DNA of 64,000 bases from Desulfovibrio cuneatus DSM 11391 (lineage in GTDB: Bacteria; Desulfobacterota; Desulfovibrionia; Desulfovibrionales; Desulfovibrionaceae), in assembly GCF_000430005.1 (NCBI RefSeq), contig NZ_AUCY01000010.1, positions 1 to 64,000 of the forward strand, in the 5' to 3' direction. A program made the position numbers and the translations under genes. The notes under the pieces are model-generated. The model searched no databases. It saw only the letters and a list, made by a program, of their open reading frames with translations, and had not been told where the DNA came from. Positions 42,372-50,776 of this stretch are shown here, piece by piece (position 1 is the stretch's first letter; every line of letters starts with the position of its first letter).

Positions 42372-44297
42372 TTGACACGCAAACGCACGCTGCAACGCTG
42401 GAACACGGAAGACGCCGCCGAACTTTACGGCATTCGCAACTGGGGTGCCGGATATTTTGACGTAGCTGAAACTGGCGACGTTGTTATACGTCCATTTGGC
42501 AATAAAAACTCTGTGGGAGTAAGCATTCCGCAAGTGATTGAAGGCATGCGCCAACGTGGGCTGGATATGCCCGTGTTATTACGCGTAGAAAATATTTTAG
42601 ATTCACAAATTTCCCTGCTGCACAAAAGTTTCCGCAAAGCCATCACCTCCCTTGGCTACAACGGGGAATACCGGGGCGTTTTCCCCATCAAGGTGAACCA
42701 GCAGCAGCAGGTGATAGAAACCATTGCCAAGTTTGGCAGCCGTTACCACCACGGGCTGGAAGTGGGCAGCAAGGCAGAACTGTTTGCCGCCATGTCGCAA
42801 CTGCGCGACAAAGAAGCCTGCCTTATTTGCAATGGCTATAAAGACGAAGAATTCATAGACCTTGGGCTATTTATTACCCGCATGGGCTACAAGTGCTTTT
42901 TTGTAGTGGAAATGCCACGCGAACTGGACCTGATTATTCAGCGGGCAAAGCACATGGGCGTGCGCCCCTACATTGGTATGCGGGCCAAGCTTGCCAGCAA
43001 AGCCAATGGGCACTGGACTGATTCCGGCGGCGACCGTTCCACCTTCGGCCTAACTGCCACCCAAATTGTCGATGCCGTGGACACCTTGCGGGAAAAAGAC
43101 ATGCTGGACTGCTTCCGCCTGCTGCACTACCACCTGGGTTCGCAGGTTTCCAACATTCGCGACATCCGTAAAGCAGTCATGGAAGCTTCACGCATGTATG
43201 CTGGCCTGGTGAAGGAAGGTGCCACCATGGGCTACCTGGACCTTGGCGGTGGCCTGGCTGTGGATTACGATGGTTCGCGCACAAACTACATTTCCAGCCG
43301 TAACTACAGCCTGGACGAATACTGCTCTGACGTGGTGGAAGCGGTTATGGCCACCCTGGACGAATCTGGCGCACCCCACCCCCACATTATTACAGAGTCC
43401 GGCCGGGCCACAGTCGCCTATTATTCCTTGCTGCTGTTCAACGTACTGGATGTAAGCCGCATTGAAAGTGGTGACGAAAAAGACCTGCCAGAAGTGGCGG
43501 AAGATGCGCCAGAAGCTACGCGCAACATGCTGCAAGCCTTGCAAGGCATGACCCTGCGGAACTTGCAGGAAAGTTACAACGACGCCATTTACTACCGCGA
43601 TGAAATTCGCCAGCAGTTTTTGCACGGCAAGGTTTCCCTGCGGGAGCGCACCGTGGCTGACCGCATTTTCTGGACCATGATCAAGCGCATTGCCCAGGAA
43701 AAAACCAGGGCACCCCACCCGCCCAAAGACCTGGCGGAAATCGATTTGGCCCTGGCAGACATTTACTATGGCAACTTCAGCGTGTTTCAGTCCTTGCCAG
43801 ATTCATGGGCCATTGGGCAAATGTTCCCGGTTATGCCTGTGCACCGCCTGGACGAATGCCCCACCCGGCAGGCCATCCTTTCAGACATTACCTGCGACAG
43901 TGATGGGCGCATTCAAACCTTTATTGCCCCCCACGGCGTCAAAAATACCCTGGACGTACACCCCCTGAAAGAAGGGGAGGAATATTACCTCGCCGTATTT
44001 TTGGTGGGAGCCTACCAGGAAACCCTGGGCGACCTGCACAACCTGCTGGGCGACACCAACGTAGTGTCCATTCGCGTGAATGAAGACGGCACGTATGAAT
44101 TTGTACGGGAAATTCCCGGCGACTCTGTGGCAGACGTCCTTTCCTACGTGGAATACGACCCGCGCCGCATTGTGGAAGACCTGCGCAAACTGGCGGAAAA
44201 TGCCGTGCAGGAAGGCCACATTACCCCCACAGAACGCTTTGCCCTGATGCAGGCCTTTGAAGACGGCATGCGCGGGTATACGTATTACGAAAGATAG
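42372..44297 (+). CDS. speA: Biosynthetic arginine decarboxylase
   Basis: Converts arginine to agmatine, the first step of the polyamine route. The 641-residue, PLP-dependent enzyme (alanine-racemase fold) has RWNTEDAAELYGIRNWGAGYF at the start, PLP lysine K107 (GVFPIKVNQQQQ), DSGGDRSTFGL, LHYHLGSQ, the glycine-rich YLDLGGGLAVDYDG and ESGRATVAYYS. No ATG fits the family start; TTG at 42372 does, with GAGGG five bases upstream. An alternative TTG lies at 42333. It is followed, after a hairpin and a repeat, by the carboxyspermidine genes, and an agmatinase lies at 53411, so the complete arginine-to-spermidine path is encoded here. Confidence 0.94.
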   Translation: MTRKRTLQRWNTEDAAELYGIRNWGAGYFDVAETGDVVIRPFGNKNSVGVSIPQVIEGMRQRGLDMPVLLRVENILDSQISLLHKSFRKAITSLGYNGEYRGVFPIKVNQQQQVIETIAKFGSRYHHGLEVGSKAELFAAMSQLRDKEACLICNGYKDEEFIDLGLFITRMGYKCFFVVEMPRELDLIIQRAKHMGVRPYIGMRAKLASKANGHWTDSGGDRSTFGLTATQIVDAVDTLREKDMLDCFRLLHYHLGSQVSNIRDIRKAVMEASRMYAGLVKEGATMGYLDLGGGLAVDYDGSRTNYISSRNYSLDEYCSDVVEAVMATLDESGAPHPHIITESGRATVAYYSLLLFNVLDVSRIESGDEKDLPEVAEDAPEATRNMLQALQGMTLRNLQESYNDAIYYRDEIRQQFLHGKVSLRERTVADRIFWTMIKRIAQEKTRAPHPPKDLAEIDLALADIYYGNFSVFQSLPDSWAIGQMFPVMPVHRLDECPTRQAILSDITCDSDGRIQTFIAPHGVKNTLDVHPLKEGEEYYLAVFLVGAYQETLGDLHNLLGDTNVVSIRVNEDGTYEFVREIPGDSVADVLSYVEYDPRRIVEDLRKLAENAVQEGHITPTERFALMQAFEDGMRGYTYYER

Positions 44298-44314
44298 GAA
44301 GAAAGGGAAGATTT

Positions 44315-44366
44315 TATGGGGGAAGGAACCCCAAGGACTAAAGTCCTTGAGTTTCCCTCCCCCATA
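44315..44366 (+). terminator. Long cruciform after speA
   Basis: Outer arms TATGGGGGAAGGAA (44315-44328) and TTTCCCTCCCCCATA (44352-44366) enclose a perfect inner stem CAAGGACT-AA-AGTCCTTG (44332-44349). It is 18 bp after the speA stop. A T-run follows only loosely (TTTTGAGAGATTTTTTG near 44388). Confidence 0.6.
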
Positions 44367-44494
44367 CCCTCTCCCTCCTGAACCTGTTTTGAGAGATTTT
44401 TTGATTCATTTTTCTTAAACACCGAAGCCCTTGCAAATATTGGGACGCAGCTTTGCGCGTCACAATATTCGCAAGGAGGCTGTGCTTGGGCGGG

Positions 44495-44683
44495 GCGTTG
44501 GTGAAAAGATAAAATTTTTTGTGCAGGAAAATTCGACTTCCTTAAAGCCGACGGCAGTCGCGAGCGTTAGCGAGCCGGGGAGCGAGGCTGGAGGGTACGG
44601 CAGCTTTGCTGCCTGTACATTTCCACGCAGCCCGAGTGGAAAAAGGTCGCCTGCGCGAAAAAGGTTAGTTTTACCAACGTACC
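44495..44683 (+). repeat. Family D element with nested A module (44540-44642)
   Basis: The terminal inverted repeats match those at 208-346: left GCGTTGGTGAAAAGATAAAA, TTTTTTGTGCAGG; right GCCTGCGCGAAAAAGG, TTAGTTTTACCAACG, TACC. The interior is a family A module with hairpin GTACGGCAGC-TTT-GCTGCCTGTAC. With the 208 copy it shows the same ends with and without A. Confidence 0.85.
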
Positions 44684-44771
44684 ACGTTCAAAACCAAACA
44701 CAATACATACAGCTTGCCCTAACACATATCTCTGCCCATGGGCGGCATGGCGCCGCAGTTGCAGTAACCGT

Positions 44772-44818
44772 GTGGAACCAACGTGTTCCACCCCAACCCT
44801 AAGGGATTATTCCCTTAG
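44772..44818 (+). promoter_or_regulatory. Two leader hairpins before carboxyspermidine dehydrogenase
   Basis: GTGGAAC-CAACGT-GTTCCAC (44772-44791) and CTAAGGG-ATTATT-CCCTTAG (44799-44818) stand directly before the ribosome-binding site GGAGG of the next gene. They could stabilise the message or regulate translation. No known riboswitch is recognised. Confidence 0.45.
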
Positions 44819-44837
44819 CCCCTAATGGAGGCTCCCC

Positions 44838-46022
44838 ATGAAAAAAGTGCTTATTATTGGCGCTGGCGGCGTGGGCCAGGTTGTGGCCCACAAATGTGCG
44901 CAAAACCCCGAGGTATTTGGCGAAATTATGCTTGCCAGCCGCACGGAATCAAAATGCAAGGCCATTGCTGCCCAGCTTTCCCGCCCTATACAAACTGCCC
45001 AGGTAGATGCAGACAACGTGCCGGAACTGGTAGCCCTGATAAACAGCTACAAGCCCGACCTTGTCATGAACATTGCCCTGCCCTACCAGGACCTGACCAT
45101 TATGGACGCCTGCCTGGAAACCGGGGTGGACTACCTGGACACCGCCAACTATGAACCGCTGGATGAAGCCAAGTTTGAATATAAGTGGCAGTGGGCGTAC
45201 CAGGAGCGCTTCAAGCAGCGCGGCCTCATGGCCCTGCTGGGTTCCGGCTTTGACCCCGGCGTGACCAACGTATTCAGCGCTTACGCCCAAAAGCACCATT
45301 TTGATGAAATTCACCAGCTTGATATTATTGACTGCAACGCTGGGGACCACGGCTACCCCTTTGCCACCAACTTCAACCCGGAAATCAACATCCGGGAAGT
45401 AACCGCCAAAGGGCGCTACTGGGAACGCGGGGAATGGGTGGAAACCGACCCCCTTTCCTGGAGCATGAATTTTGACTTCCCCGCTGGCATTGGCCCTAAA
45501 AAATGCTTCCTTATGTACCATGAAGAGCTGGAATCCCTTGTACAGAACCTGAAAGGCATCAAGCGCGCCCGGTTCTGGATGACATTTTCAGACAACTACC
45601 TGAACCACCTGAAAGTGCTGGAAAACGTGGGCATGACCCGCATTGACGAAGTGGAGCATAATGGGCAGAAAATTGTGCCCATCCAGTTTTTGAAAACGCT
45701 GCTGCCAGACCCTGCCTCCCTTGGCCCCCGCACCAAAGGCAAAACCTGCATTGGCTGCCTGATTAAAGGGGTGAAAGACGGTAAGCCGCGCACCTACTAT
45801 GTGTACAATATTTGCGACCACCAGGAAGCCTACCGCGAAGTACAAAGCCAGGCCATTTCCTACACCACGGGCGTGCCTGCCATGATTGGCGGCATGATGA
45901 TGCTCACCGGCAAGTGGAAACAGCCCGGCGTGTGGAACATGGAACAGATGGACCCGGACCCGTTCATGGAAAAACTCAACCTGCACGGCTTGCCCTGGCA
46001 GGAAACGTTTCTGGAAGGATAG
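44838..46022 (+). CDS. Carboxy(nor)spermidine dehydrogenase, saccharopine dehydrogenase family
   Basis: An NADPH-dependent enzyme that condenses putrescine (or diaminopropane) with aspartate semialdehyde to carboxyspermidine. It has 394 residues with the Rossmann start VLIIGAGGVGQVVAHK (5-20), DADNVPELVALI, MNIALPYQDLTIMDACLETGVDYLDTANYE, GFDPGVTNVFSAYAQ, and IGCLIKGVKDGKPRTYYVYNICDH; these are characteristic of the family. GGAGG precedes ATG 44838 by about eight bases. The decarboxylase follows 108 bp later. Because agmatinase makes putrescine here, spermidine is the likely end product. A family B end remnant follows the stop at once. Confidence 0.94.
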   Translation: MKKVLIIGAGGVGQVVAHKCAQNPEVFGEIMLASRTESKCKAIAAQLSRPIQTAQVDADNVPELVALINSYKPDLVMNIALPYQDLTIMDACLETGVDYLDTANYEPLDEAKFEYKWQWAYQERFKQRGLMALLGSGFDPGVTNVFSAYAQKHHFDEIHQLDIIDCNAGDHGYPFATNFNPEINIREVTAKGRYWERGEWVETDPLSWSMNFDFPAGIGPKKCFLMYHEELESLVQNLKGIKRARFWMTFSDNYLNHLKVLENVGMTRIDEVEHNGQKIVPIQFLKTLLPDPASLGPRTKGKTCIGCLIKGVKDGKPRTYYVYNICDHQEAYREVQSQAISYTTGVPAMIGGMMMLTGKWKQPGVWNMEQMDPDPFMEKLNLHGLPWQETFLEG

Positions 46023-46106
46023 GGACATGCTGATTTAATTAGTAATTCCGTAACCTGACCCAATTGGCGGGGGCAAACACCGGGTTGCCCCCACTTCTTT
46101 TTTCAT
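46023..46106 (+). terminator. Family B remnant and attenuator-like hairpin between the two carboxyspermidine genes
   Basis: GGACATGCTGATTTAATTAG, then TAATTCCGT (46023-46052) is a decayed, inverted family B end directly after the stop. Then GGGGGCAA (46069-46076) pairs with TTGCCCCC (46085-46092), followed by ACTTCTTTTTTC, an intrinsic-terminator form. As it lies within an apparent operon, it may lower expression of the decarboxylase. Confidence 0.6.
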
Positions 46107-46130
46107 TGCTTAAGAGGAATACTCACTGCC

Positions 46131-47306
46131 ATGCCCAAAGCCGCCCCCCTGCCCTGGCCCCAGTTGTTGCCAAGCACCCTGCCCACCCCCTGCTTTGTGG
46201 TGGATGAAGAACGCCTGCTGGCCAACCTGCGCGTGCTGGAAACAGTGCAGCAGCGCACAGGCGCAAAAATTCTGCTGGCCCTGAAGGGGTTTGCCATGTT
46301 CAGCACCTTTGGCCTGCTGCGCCAGGTGCTGCACGGCGCGTGTGCCAGCTCCCCACATGAGGCACGCCTTGCCCGTGAAGAATTTGGCAAGGAAGTACAC
46401 GCCTTTGCCGCTGCCTACAGCGAAGCAGACATGGCAGAACTGGTGGAATTGGCTGACCACATTGTGTTCAACTCCTTTGCGGCATGGCACCAGTTTGCCC
46501 CCATGGTACAGGCTGCCCGCCAGAGGGGACGCACCATTGAATGTGGCCTGCGCATCAACCCGGAACATTCCGAAGGGGCCGTTTCCATTTACAACCCCTG
46601 CGCGCCGGGTTCCCGCCTGGGCATTCGCCGGGCAGCATTTGCCGGGCAACGCCTGGAAGGTATTGACGGCCTGCACTTTCACACCCTGTGTGAACAGGAC
46701 GCCGCCCCCCTGGCCCGCACCTTGGAAGTGGTGGAACGCAACTTCGGAGAATTTTTCCACACCTTGAAATGGCTGAACTTTGGCGGCGGGCACCACATTA
46801 CCCGCCCCGGGTATGACCTTGACCTTTTGTGCCAGTGCATTACACGGGTGCAAGAACGCTATGGCCTGCAAGTGTACCTTGAACCGGGCGAAGCTGTGGC
46901 CCTGAACACGGGTGTGCTTGTTTCTACGGTGCTGGACGTGGTAGATGCCGATATGCCCATTGTGCTGCTGGATACTTCCGCCCCGGCCCACATGCCCGAC
47001 GTGCTGGAAATGCCCTACCGCCCGGAAGTGGTCAACGCCAGCCTACCAGGGGAACGCGCCTGGACCTGCCGCCTGGCGGGCAAATCGTGCCTGGCAGGCG
47101 ATGTGATTGGTGAGTATTCCTTTGACACCCCCCTGAACATGGGGGATACGCTCATATTTCTGGATATGGCCCACTACAGCATGGTAAAAACCACCACCTT
47201 CAACGGCCTTGGCCTGCCTGCCATTGCCCTGGCGGAACAGGGTACCCACGCGTTACGCATGGTGCGCCAGTTTGGGTATGAAGATTTTAAGATGCGTCTG
47301 TCCTAA
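46131..47306 (+). CDS. nspC: Carboxy(nor)spermidine decarboxylase
   Basis: A PLP enzyme of the alanine-racemase fold that decarboxylates carboxyspermidine to spermidine. It has 391 residues: PLP lysine K52 (LLALKGFAMF), CASSPHEARLAREEFG, CGLRINPEHSEGAVSIYNPCAPGSRLG, DGLHFHTLCEQDAAPL, LNFGGGHHITRPGYD, YLEPGEAVALNTG and a C-terminal catalytic CLAGDVIGEYSF with the active-site Cys. The upstream AAGAGGA is further than usual (about 13 bases) from ATG 46131. It directly follows carboxyspermidine dehydrogenase, the standard gene order. Confidence 0.95.
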   Translation: MPKAAPLPWPQLLPSTLPTPCFVVDEERLLANLRVLETVQQRTGAKILLALKGFAMFSTFGLLRQVLHGACASSPHEARLAREEFGKEVHAFAAAYSEADMAELVELADHIVFNSFAAWHQFAPMVQAARQRGRTIECGLRINPEHSEGAVSIYNPCAPGSRLGIRRAAFAGQRLEGIDGLHFHTLCEQDAAPLARTLEVVERNFGEFFHTLKWLNFGGGHHITRPGYDLDLLCQCITRVQERYGLQVYLEPGEAVALNTGVLVSTVLDVVDADMPIVLLDTSAPAHMPDVLEMPYRPEVVNASLPGERAWTCRLAGKSCLAGDVIGEYSFDTPLNMGDTLIFLDMAHYSMVKTTTFNGLGLPAIALAEQGTHALRMVRQFGYEDFKMRLS

Positions 47307-47317
47307 GGAGGTACGCC

Positions 47318-47671
47318 ATGGCACCTTCCCTTTCCATTCCCGTAACCACCATTGGGCTGCTCCTGCTTTCCAACCTGTTCATGACAGCCGCATGGTACGG
47401 GCACCTCAAGTTTCCCTCCGTTGCTCTGCCAGTGGTCATTTTGGCAAGCTGGGGGCTAGCTTTTTTTGAATATTGCCTGCAAGTGCCTGCCAACCGCATA
47501 GGCTATGGTTACTTCAACGCCACAGAACTGAAAACCATTCAGGAAGCCCTTTCCCTTATGGTATTTATGGGATTTTCCGTTGTGTACCTTGGGGAACCGT
47601 TGCGCTGGAACTACCTTGTGGGCTTTGGGCTTATCGTGCTGGCGGTGGTGGTTATTTTTAAAAAATGGTAA
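47318..47671 (+). CDS. DMT-like four-helix membrane protein, DUF486 family
   Basis: A 117-residue inner-membrane protein with four helices, of the DUF486 family (drug/metabolite transporter superfamily). FFEYCLQVPANRIGYGYFNATELKTIQEALSLMVF is the conserved centre. AAGGAGGT precedes ATG by six bases. It starts 12 bases after nspC and may be co-transcribed, so polyamine export could be imagined, but no evidence beyond position supports this. Confidence 0.9.
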   Translation: MAPSLSIPVTTIGLLLLSNLFMTAAWYGHLKFPSVALPVVILASWGLAFFEYCLQVPANRIGYGYFNATELKTIQEALSLMVFMGFSVVYLGEPLRWNYLVGFGLIVLAVVVIFKKW

Positions 47672-47783
47672 GGAACATACGCCCGATGGCATGGTAATTT
47701 TACAAGACAACTATTTACATTTCACGTTTGCAAGGCTTTGTGCTAAAGAACTTGAAGCGTTCTTTTACGCAGGAGAATCATTC

Positions 47784-48680
47784 ATGTTCAGCCTTTTTAG
47801 CCTAAGCGCCCTTCCCCCCTCCCCCGCAGTGTGCCCCTGGTGCCTTCGGTCTGCCTGTTCATGGGGCAGCCGTATACTGGTGGTGGCCCTTGCAAGCGCT
47901 GTGGTGCATCTATTTATGCTGTATTCACCTGCCCTGGCAACAGAAGACTCCGCCGCAGATACTGCCGCATTTTTCGACCAGGTATACGCCACCTCACCCG
48001 ACGGCAACAAAGGCAAGGCAGGTAAAATCAAAAGCCATAAAGACCTGGAACGTCGCCATACCATTGAAGGTTCGGCAGAGCGCTTCCGGCTGTATGTTTC
48101 CTTTCCTTCCCTGGGCCACCCGGTGATTGACGCCAACCTGCGCCTGTGGGCCCTGCAACAGGTCAGCCTGTTCACCCAAGGGCTGGAGGAAGTCGCAGAC
48201 AACTCCGCCCGCTTTTCCCTGCTCATTACCTACCAGGCCTTTACAGATTCCCCCCGGTGCAACTCCGTGGTTTTTTTTATTGCGACGGAAACAGGCGCTT
48301 CAGGCACCCAGCATGGCATGGCTACCTTTACCTTTGACCTGAAAACAGGCAATATCCTCAAACTTCAAGATTTTTTTGAAAAGCCCAACGCCCTGGTGCC
48401 ATTTCTTTCGGCATTTGCTTATGAGGCCCTCAGCAAGCAGCCCTGGAGCAATAAATCCCCCGACCTGCTAGTGGCAGGCACCGCACCAGAAGCCGCAAAC
48501 TTTGCCTTTTTCAGCATAGACCACCTGGGCCTTACTCTGCATTTTCCTGAAAACCAGGTAGCAGAAGCGTCATTTGGGCCACAGTCTGTTATGGTTCCCT
48601 TAAATAAACTTATGGAATTTGGCCCCAGATTTGAATTTTGGGACAAGCCCGAAGCCATTAAAGCACGGGTAAAGCGGTAG
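47784..48680 (+). CDS. Secreted DUF3298/RsiV-like domain protein
   Basis: A 298-residue protein with a long N-terminal signal/anchor (hydrophobic 28-46, ending near LATED) and a C-terminal DUF3298-type domain: FSLLITYQAFTDSPRCNSVVFFIATE, then MATFTFDLKTGNILKLQDFFEKPNALVPFLSAFA and GLTLHFPENQVA. In Bacillus this domain occurs in RsiV (lysozyme-binding anti-sigma) and PdaC. Here no sigma factor is adjacent, so a ligand-binding periplasmic function is only suggested. ATG 47784 has AGGAG eight bases upstream. It lies four bases before the next gene, likely an operon. Confidence 0.8.
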   Translation: MFSLFSLSALPPSPAVCPWCLRSACSWGSRILVVALASAVVHLFMLYSPALATEDSAADTAAFFDQVYATSPDGNKGKAGKIKSHKDLERRHTIEGSAERFRLYVSFPSLGHPVIDANLRLWALQQVSLFTQGLEEVADNSARFSLLITYQAFTDSPRCNSVVFFIATETGASGTQHGMATFTFDLKTGNILKLQDFFEKPNALVPFLSAFAYEALSKQPWSNKSPDLLVAGTAPEAANFAFFSIDHLGLTLHFPENQVAEASFGPQSVMVPLNKLMEFGPRFEFWDKPEAIKARVKR

Positions 48681-48684
48681 CCCA

Positions 48685-50325
48685 ATGCCCAAATGCTCTT
48701 TTTGGCAACGCCTGTTTTCTGTGCGGGCCGTTCCTTTTTTGCCTGTGGCCCTTATGTTGTGTGTTCTGTGCCTGCCTACCCCTGCCTTGGCAAAGGGCGT
48801 GGGCATGTATACGTTTGGCAACTTTGAAGACCACGGCTCCCGCCTGGATGTAACGGTGTGGTTTCCCTGCCGGGTGGAAGGCACCAACAGTAAAATAGAC
48901 GGCTACACAATGGCCGCCACCCGCACTTCCCGCATTACTCCGAGTTTTTACCCTGTGGTCCTGCTTTCACACGATGCAGCCGCCAGCCGCTTTGCCCACC
49001 ACGACATTGCCACAGCCCTTGCCCAGCAAGGCATACTGGTTATTGCCCCCACCCACCCAGGGGACAATTACAACGACAGCTCCCTTACCTATACCACCCG
49101 CAGCCTGTACGACCGCCCGCGCGACATGCTGCGCGCCCTGGAACTTGTGCTGGCTTCCCCGGAATTTGGCCCCTATGCCGATGAATCTCGCATGGGTATT
49201 GTGGGGGTTGGCACAGGGGCCTTCACGGCCATGCAACTGGCAGGCATTGCTCCCAACTTTTCCGGGTTTGAAGCCTATTGCGCCAACGCCCCTGGGGCAG
49301 ACCCCTTTTGCGCCCCCTGGGTACAAAAAAGATTGGCCCGCGTAGCCAATGAAATGAAAACAATCATTGCCAAGGAAGGGAAAAATGCATTCACCCCTGC
49401 CCCTGGCACCTATGCCCCCCAGCTTATTACCGTGCCTGTGCCCCCCCCACAGCCAGTAGAAGTTGCGCCGCCCCCGGCAAAGCCCTCCCTGTGGGCACGT
49501 ATTTTTAAAAAGGACGATGCCCCCGGCACGGCACCACAGGGGGAAGAAAGCACCCCGCCTGAAGCTGAACCCAAAGAAAAAGAAAGCAACGGCTATGCCA
49601 ATACCGAAGCCGTGCTGAACAGCGTGTTCGACAACCCACGGTACCTGCCGGTGGAATTTCAAACTAGCTATATCTATGGTGCAACCGACGGGCAGGGCTC
49701 CGTGCTTATCCTGCCGGGGCCAGTTATTGCCAATTTCCGCGAAATTATTGATGATGAAGCTGAAAGTCCCCCGCCTTCCCCTGTACCCGTGCAGGAAAAG
49801 CACCGCAAAGCAGATGTTTTTTTGCGCCCTGCTTCCCAAAGAGTATTCCGGGCTGTAGCCCTGGTGGCCCCTGCCGGGGGTGCGCAGCTTGCCGGCACTG
49901 CCGCCAGCATTCCCCAGGCTCTTGCCCTGGTGGAAGCACCACAAGACGGGTTGTATGCCCCCCTGCGCCATGCCAAACCCATTTATGCCAATTTGGGCGT
50001 AATGCCTGAACTACTGGAAATACACAATACTGACCACTTCTCCCTGTTTGCCGCATGCCCACGGGAAATTTCTGATGTGCTAACCCAAGGGTGCGGTACC
50101 CTTACCGGGGCAGCGCGCGACCACGTTGCCCATGAGCGTGATGCATTTCTTGCCAACTTTTTTGCCACTCATTTGGGTGCCCCTGCCCCGGTGCCCCCCC
50201 CTTCCGGGCTTGTGGCTGCCCCTGCCCCGCAGCCTGAAATGGCAAAACCTGTGCCGCAGGAACCACCTGCCCCCACAACAACCCGTGGCAAAACAGGCAA
50301 AAAGCGCCAGGCAGGCAGAAATTAG
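48685..50325 (+). CDS. Secreted alpha/beta-hydrolase-like protein lacking the nucleophile serine
   Basis: A 546-residue protein with a signal peptide (cleavage near ALAKG, residue 37). Residues 40-240 and 410-500 match the dienelactone hydrolase/PAF-acetylhydrolase-like fold (YPVVLLSHDAAASRFAHHDIATALAQQGILVIAPTHPGDN). The nucleophile elbow, usually GxSxG, reads GVGTG (174-178), so Ser is replaced by Gly176. A Pro/Lys/Glu-rich insert of about 80 residues (about 250-330) and a Pro-rich basic tail are present. A conserved DHF near residue 450 may hold the former catalytic His. It could be a binding protein instead of an enzyme. It is co-transcribed with the DUF3298 gene. Confidence 0.78.
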   Translation: MPKCSFWQRLFSVRAVPFLPVALMLCVLCLPTPALAKGVGMYTFGNFEDHGSRLDVTVWFPCRVEGTNSKIDGYTMAATRTSRITPSFYPVVLLSHDAAASRFAHHDIATALAQQGILVIAPTHPGDNYNDSSLTYTTRSLYDRPRDMLRALELVLASPEFGPYADESRMGIVGVGTGAFTAMQLAGIAPNFSGFEAYCANAPGADPFCAPWVQKRLARVANEMKTIIAKEGKNAFTPAPGTYAPQLITVPVPPPQPVEVAPPPAKPSLWARIFKKDDAPGTAPQGEESTPPEAEPKEKESNGYANTEAVLNSVFDNPRYLPVEFQTSYIYGATDGQGSVLILPGPVIANFREIIDDEAESPPPSPVPVQEKHRKADVFLRPASQRVFRAVALVAPAGGAQLAGTAASIPQALALVEAPQDGLYAPLRHAKPIYANLGVMPELLEIHNTDHFSLFAACPREISDVLTQGCGTLTGAARDHVAHERDAFLANFFATHLGAPAPVPPPSGLVAAPAPQPEMAKPVPQEPPAPTTTRGKTGKKRQAGRN

Positions 50326-50463
50326 GGAATTGCCCTGGAAGCACTTGCATTTTGCTGCAACAATACCCATTGTACTAAAATTAATCGACGTTGCAAGAAC
50401 CAGCGCACGCTTACGTGCAGCCGAGACTTGCGCCAATACCGATGAAAAGGCTGGAGACCGTCC

Positions 50464-50775
50464 ATGACACCTCGTTTTTCCACAGAGCATGAAGCTGGGG
50501 GCCTTGCCACACCAGAGGTAAGAGAACCCAAGCGCTACAAGGTTTTGTTGCATAACGACGACTACACCACCATGGAATTTGTGGTAGGGGTGCTTACTCT
50601 TATTTTCCGCAAAACCTACGATGAAGCCGTAGCCATTATGCTAAGCGTGCATGAAAAAGGTATTGGCGTGTGCGGCGTATATACTGAAGAAATTGCTGAA
50701 ACCAAGGTTTCCCAGGTACACACGGAAGCCCGCAAAGCAGGCTACCCCCTGCGGTGCAGCATGGAGGAAGAATAA
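50464..50775 (+). CDS. clpS: ATP-dependent Clp protease adaptor ClpS
   Basis: A 103-residue N-degron adaptor that delivers substrates with bulky N-terminal residues to ClpAP. Binding-pocket residues N31, D32 (HNDDYTTMEFVV) and H63 (MLSVHEKGIGVCG) are present, matching the Asn-Asp-His set of E. coli ClpS. GGAGA lies about six bases before ATG 50464. The stop is one base before the clpA start, and the clpA ribosome-binding site lies inside the end of clpS, so the pair is translationally coupled. Confidence 0.96.
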   Translation: MTPRFSTEHEAGGLATPEVREPKRYKVLLHNDDYTTMEFVVGVLTLIFRKTYDEAVAIMLSVHEKGIGVCGVYTEEIAETKVSQVHTEARKAGYPLRCSMEEE

Positions 50776-50776
50776 T

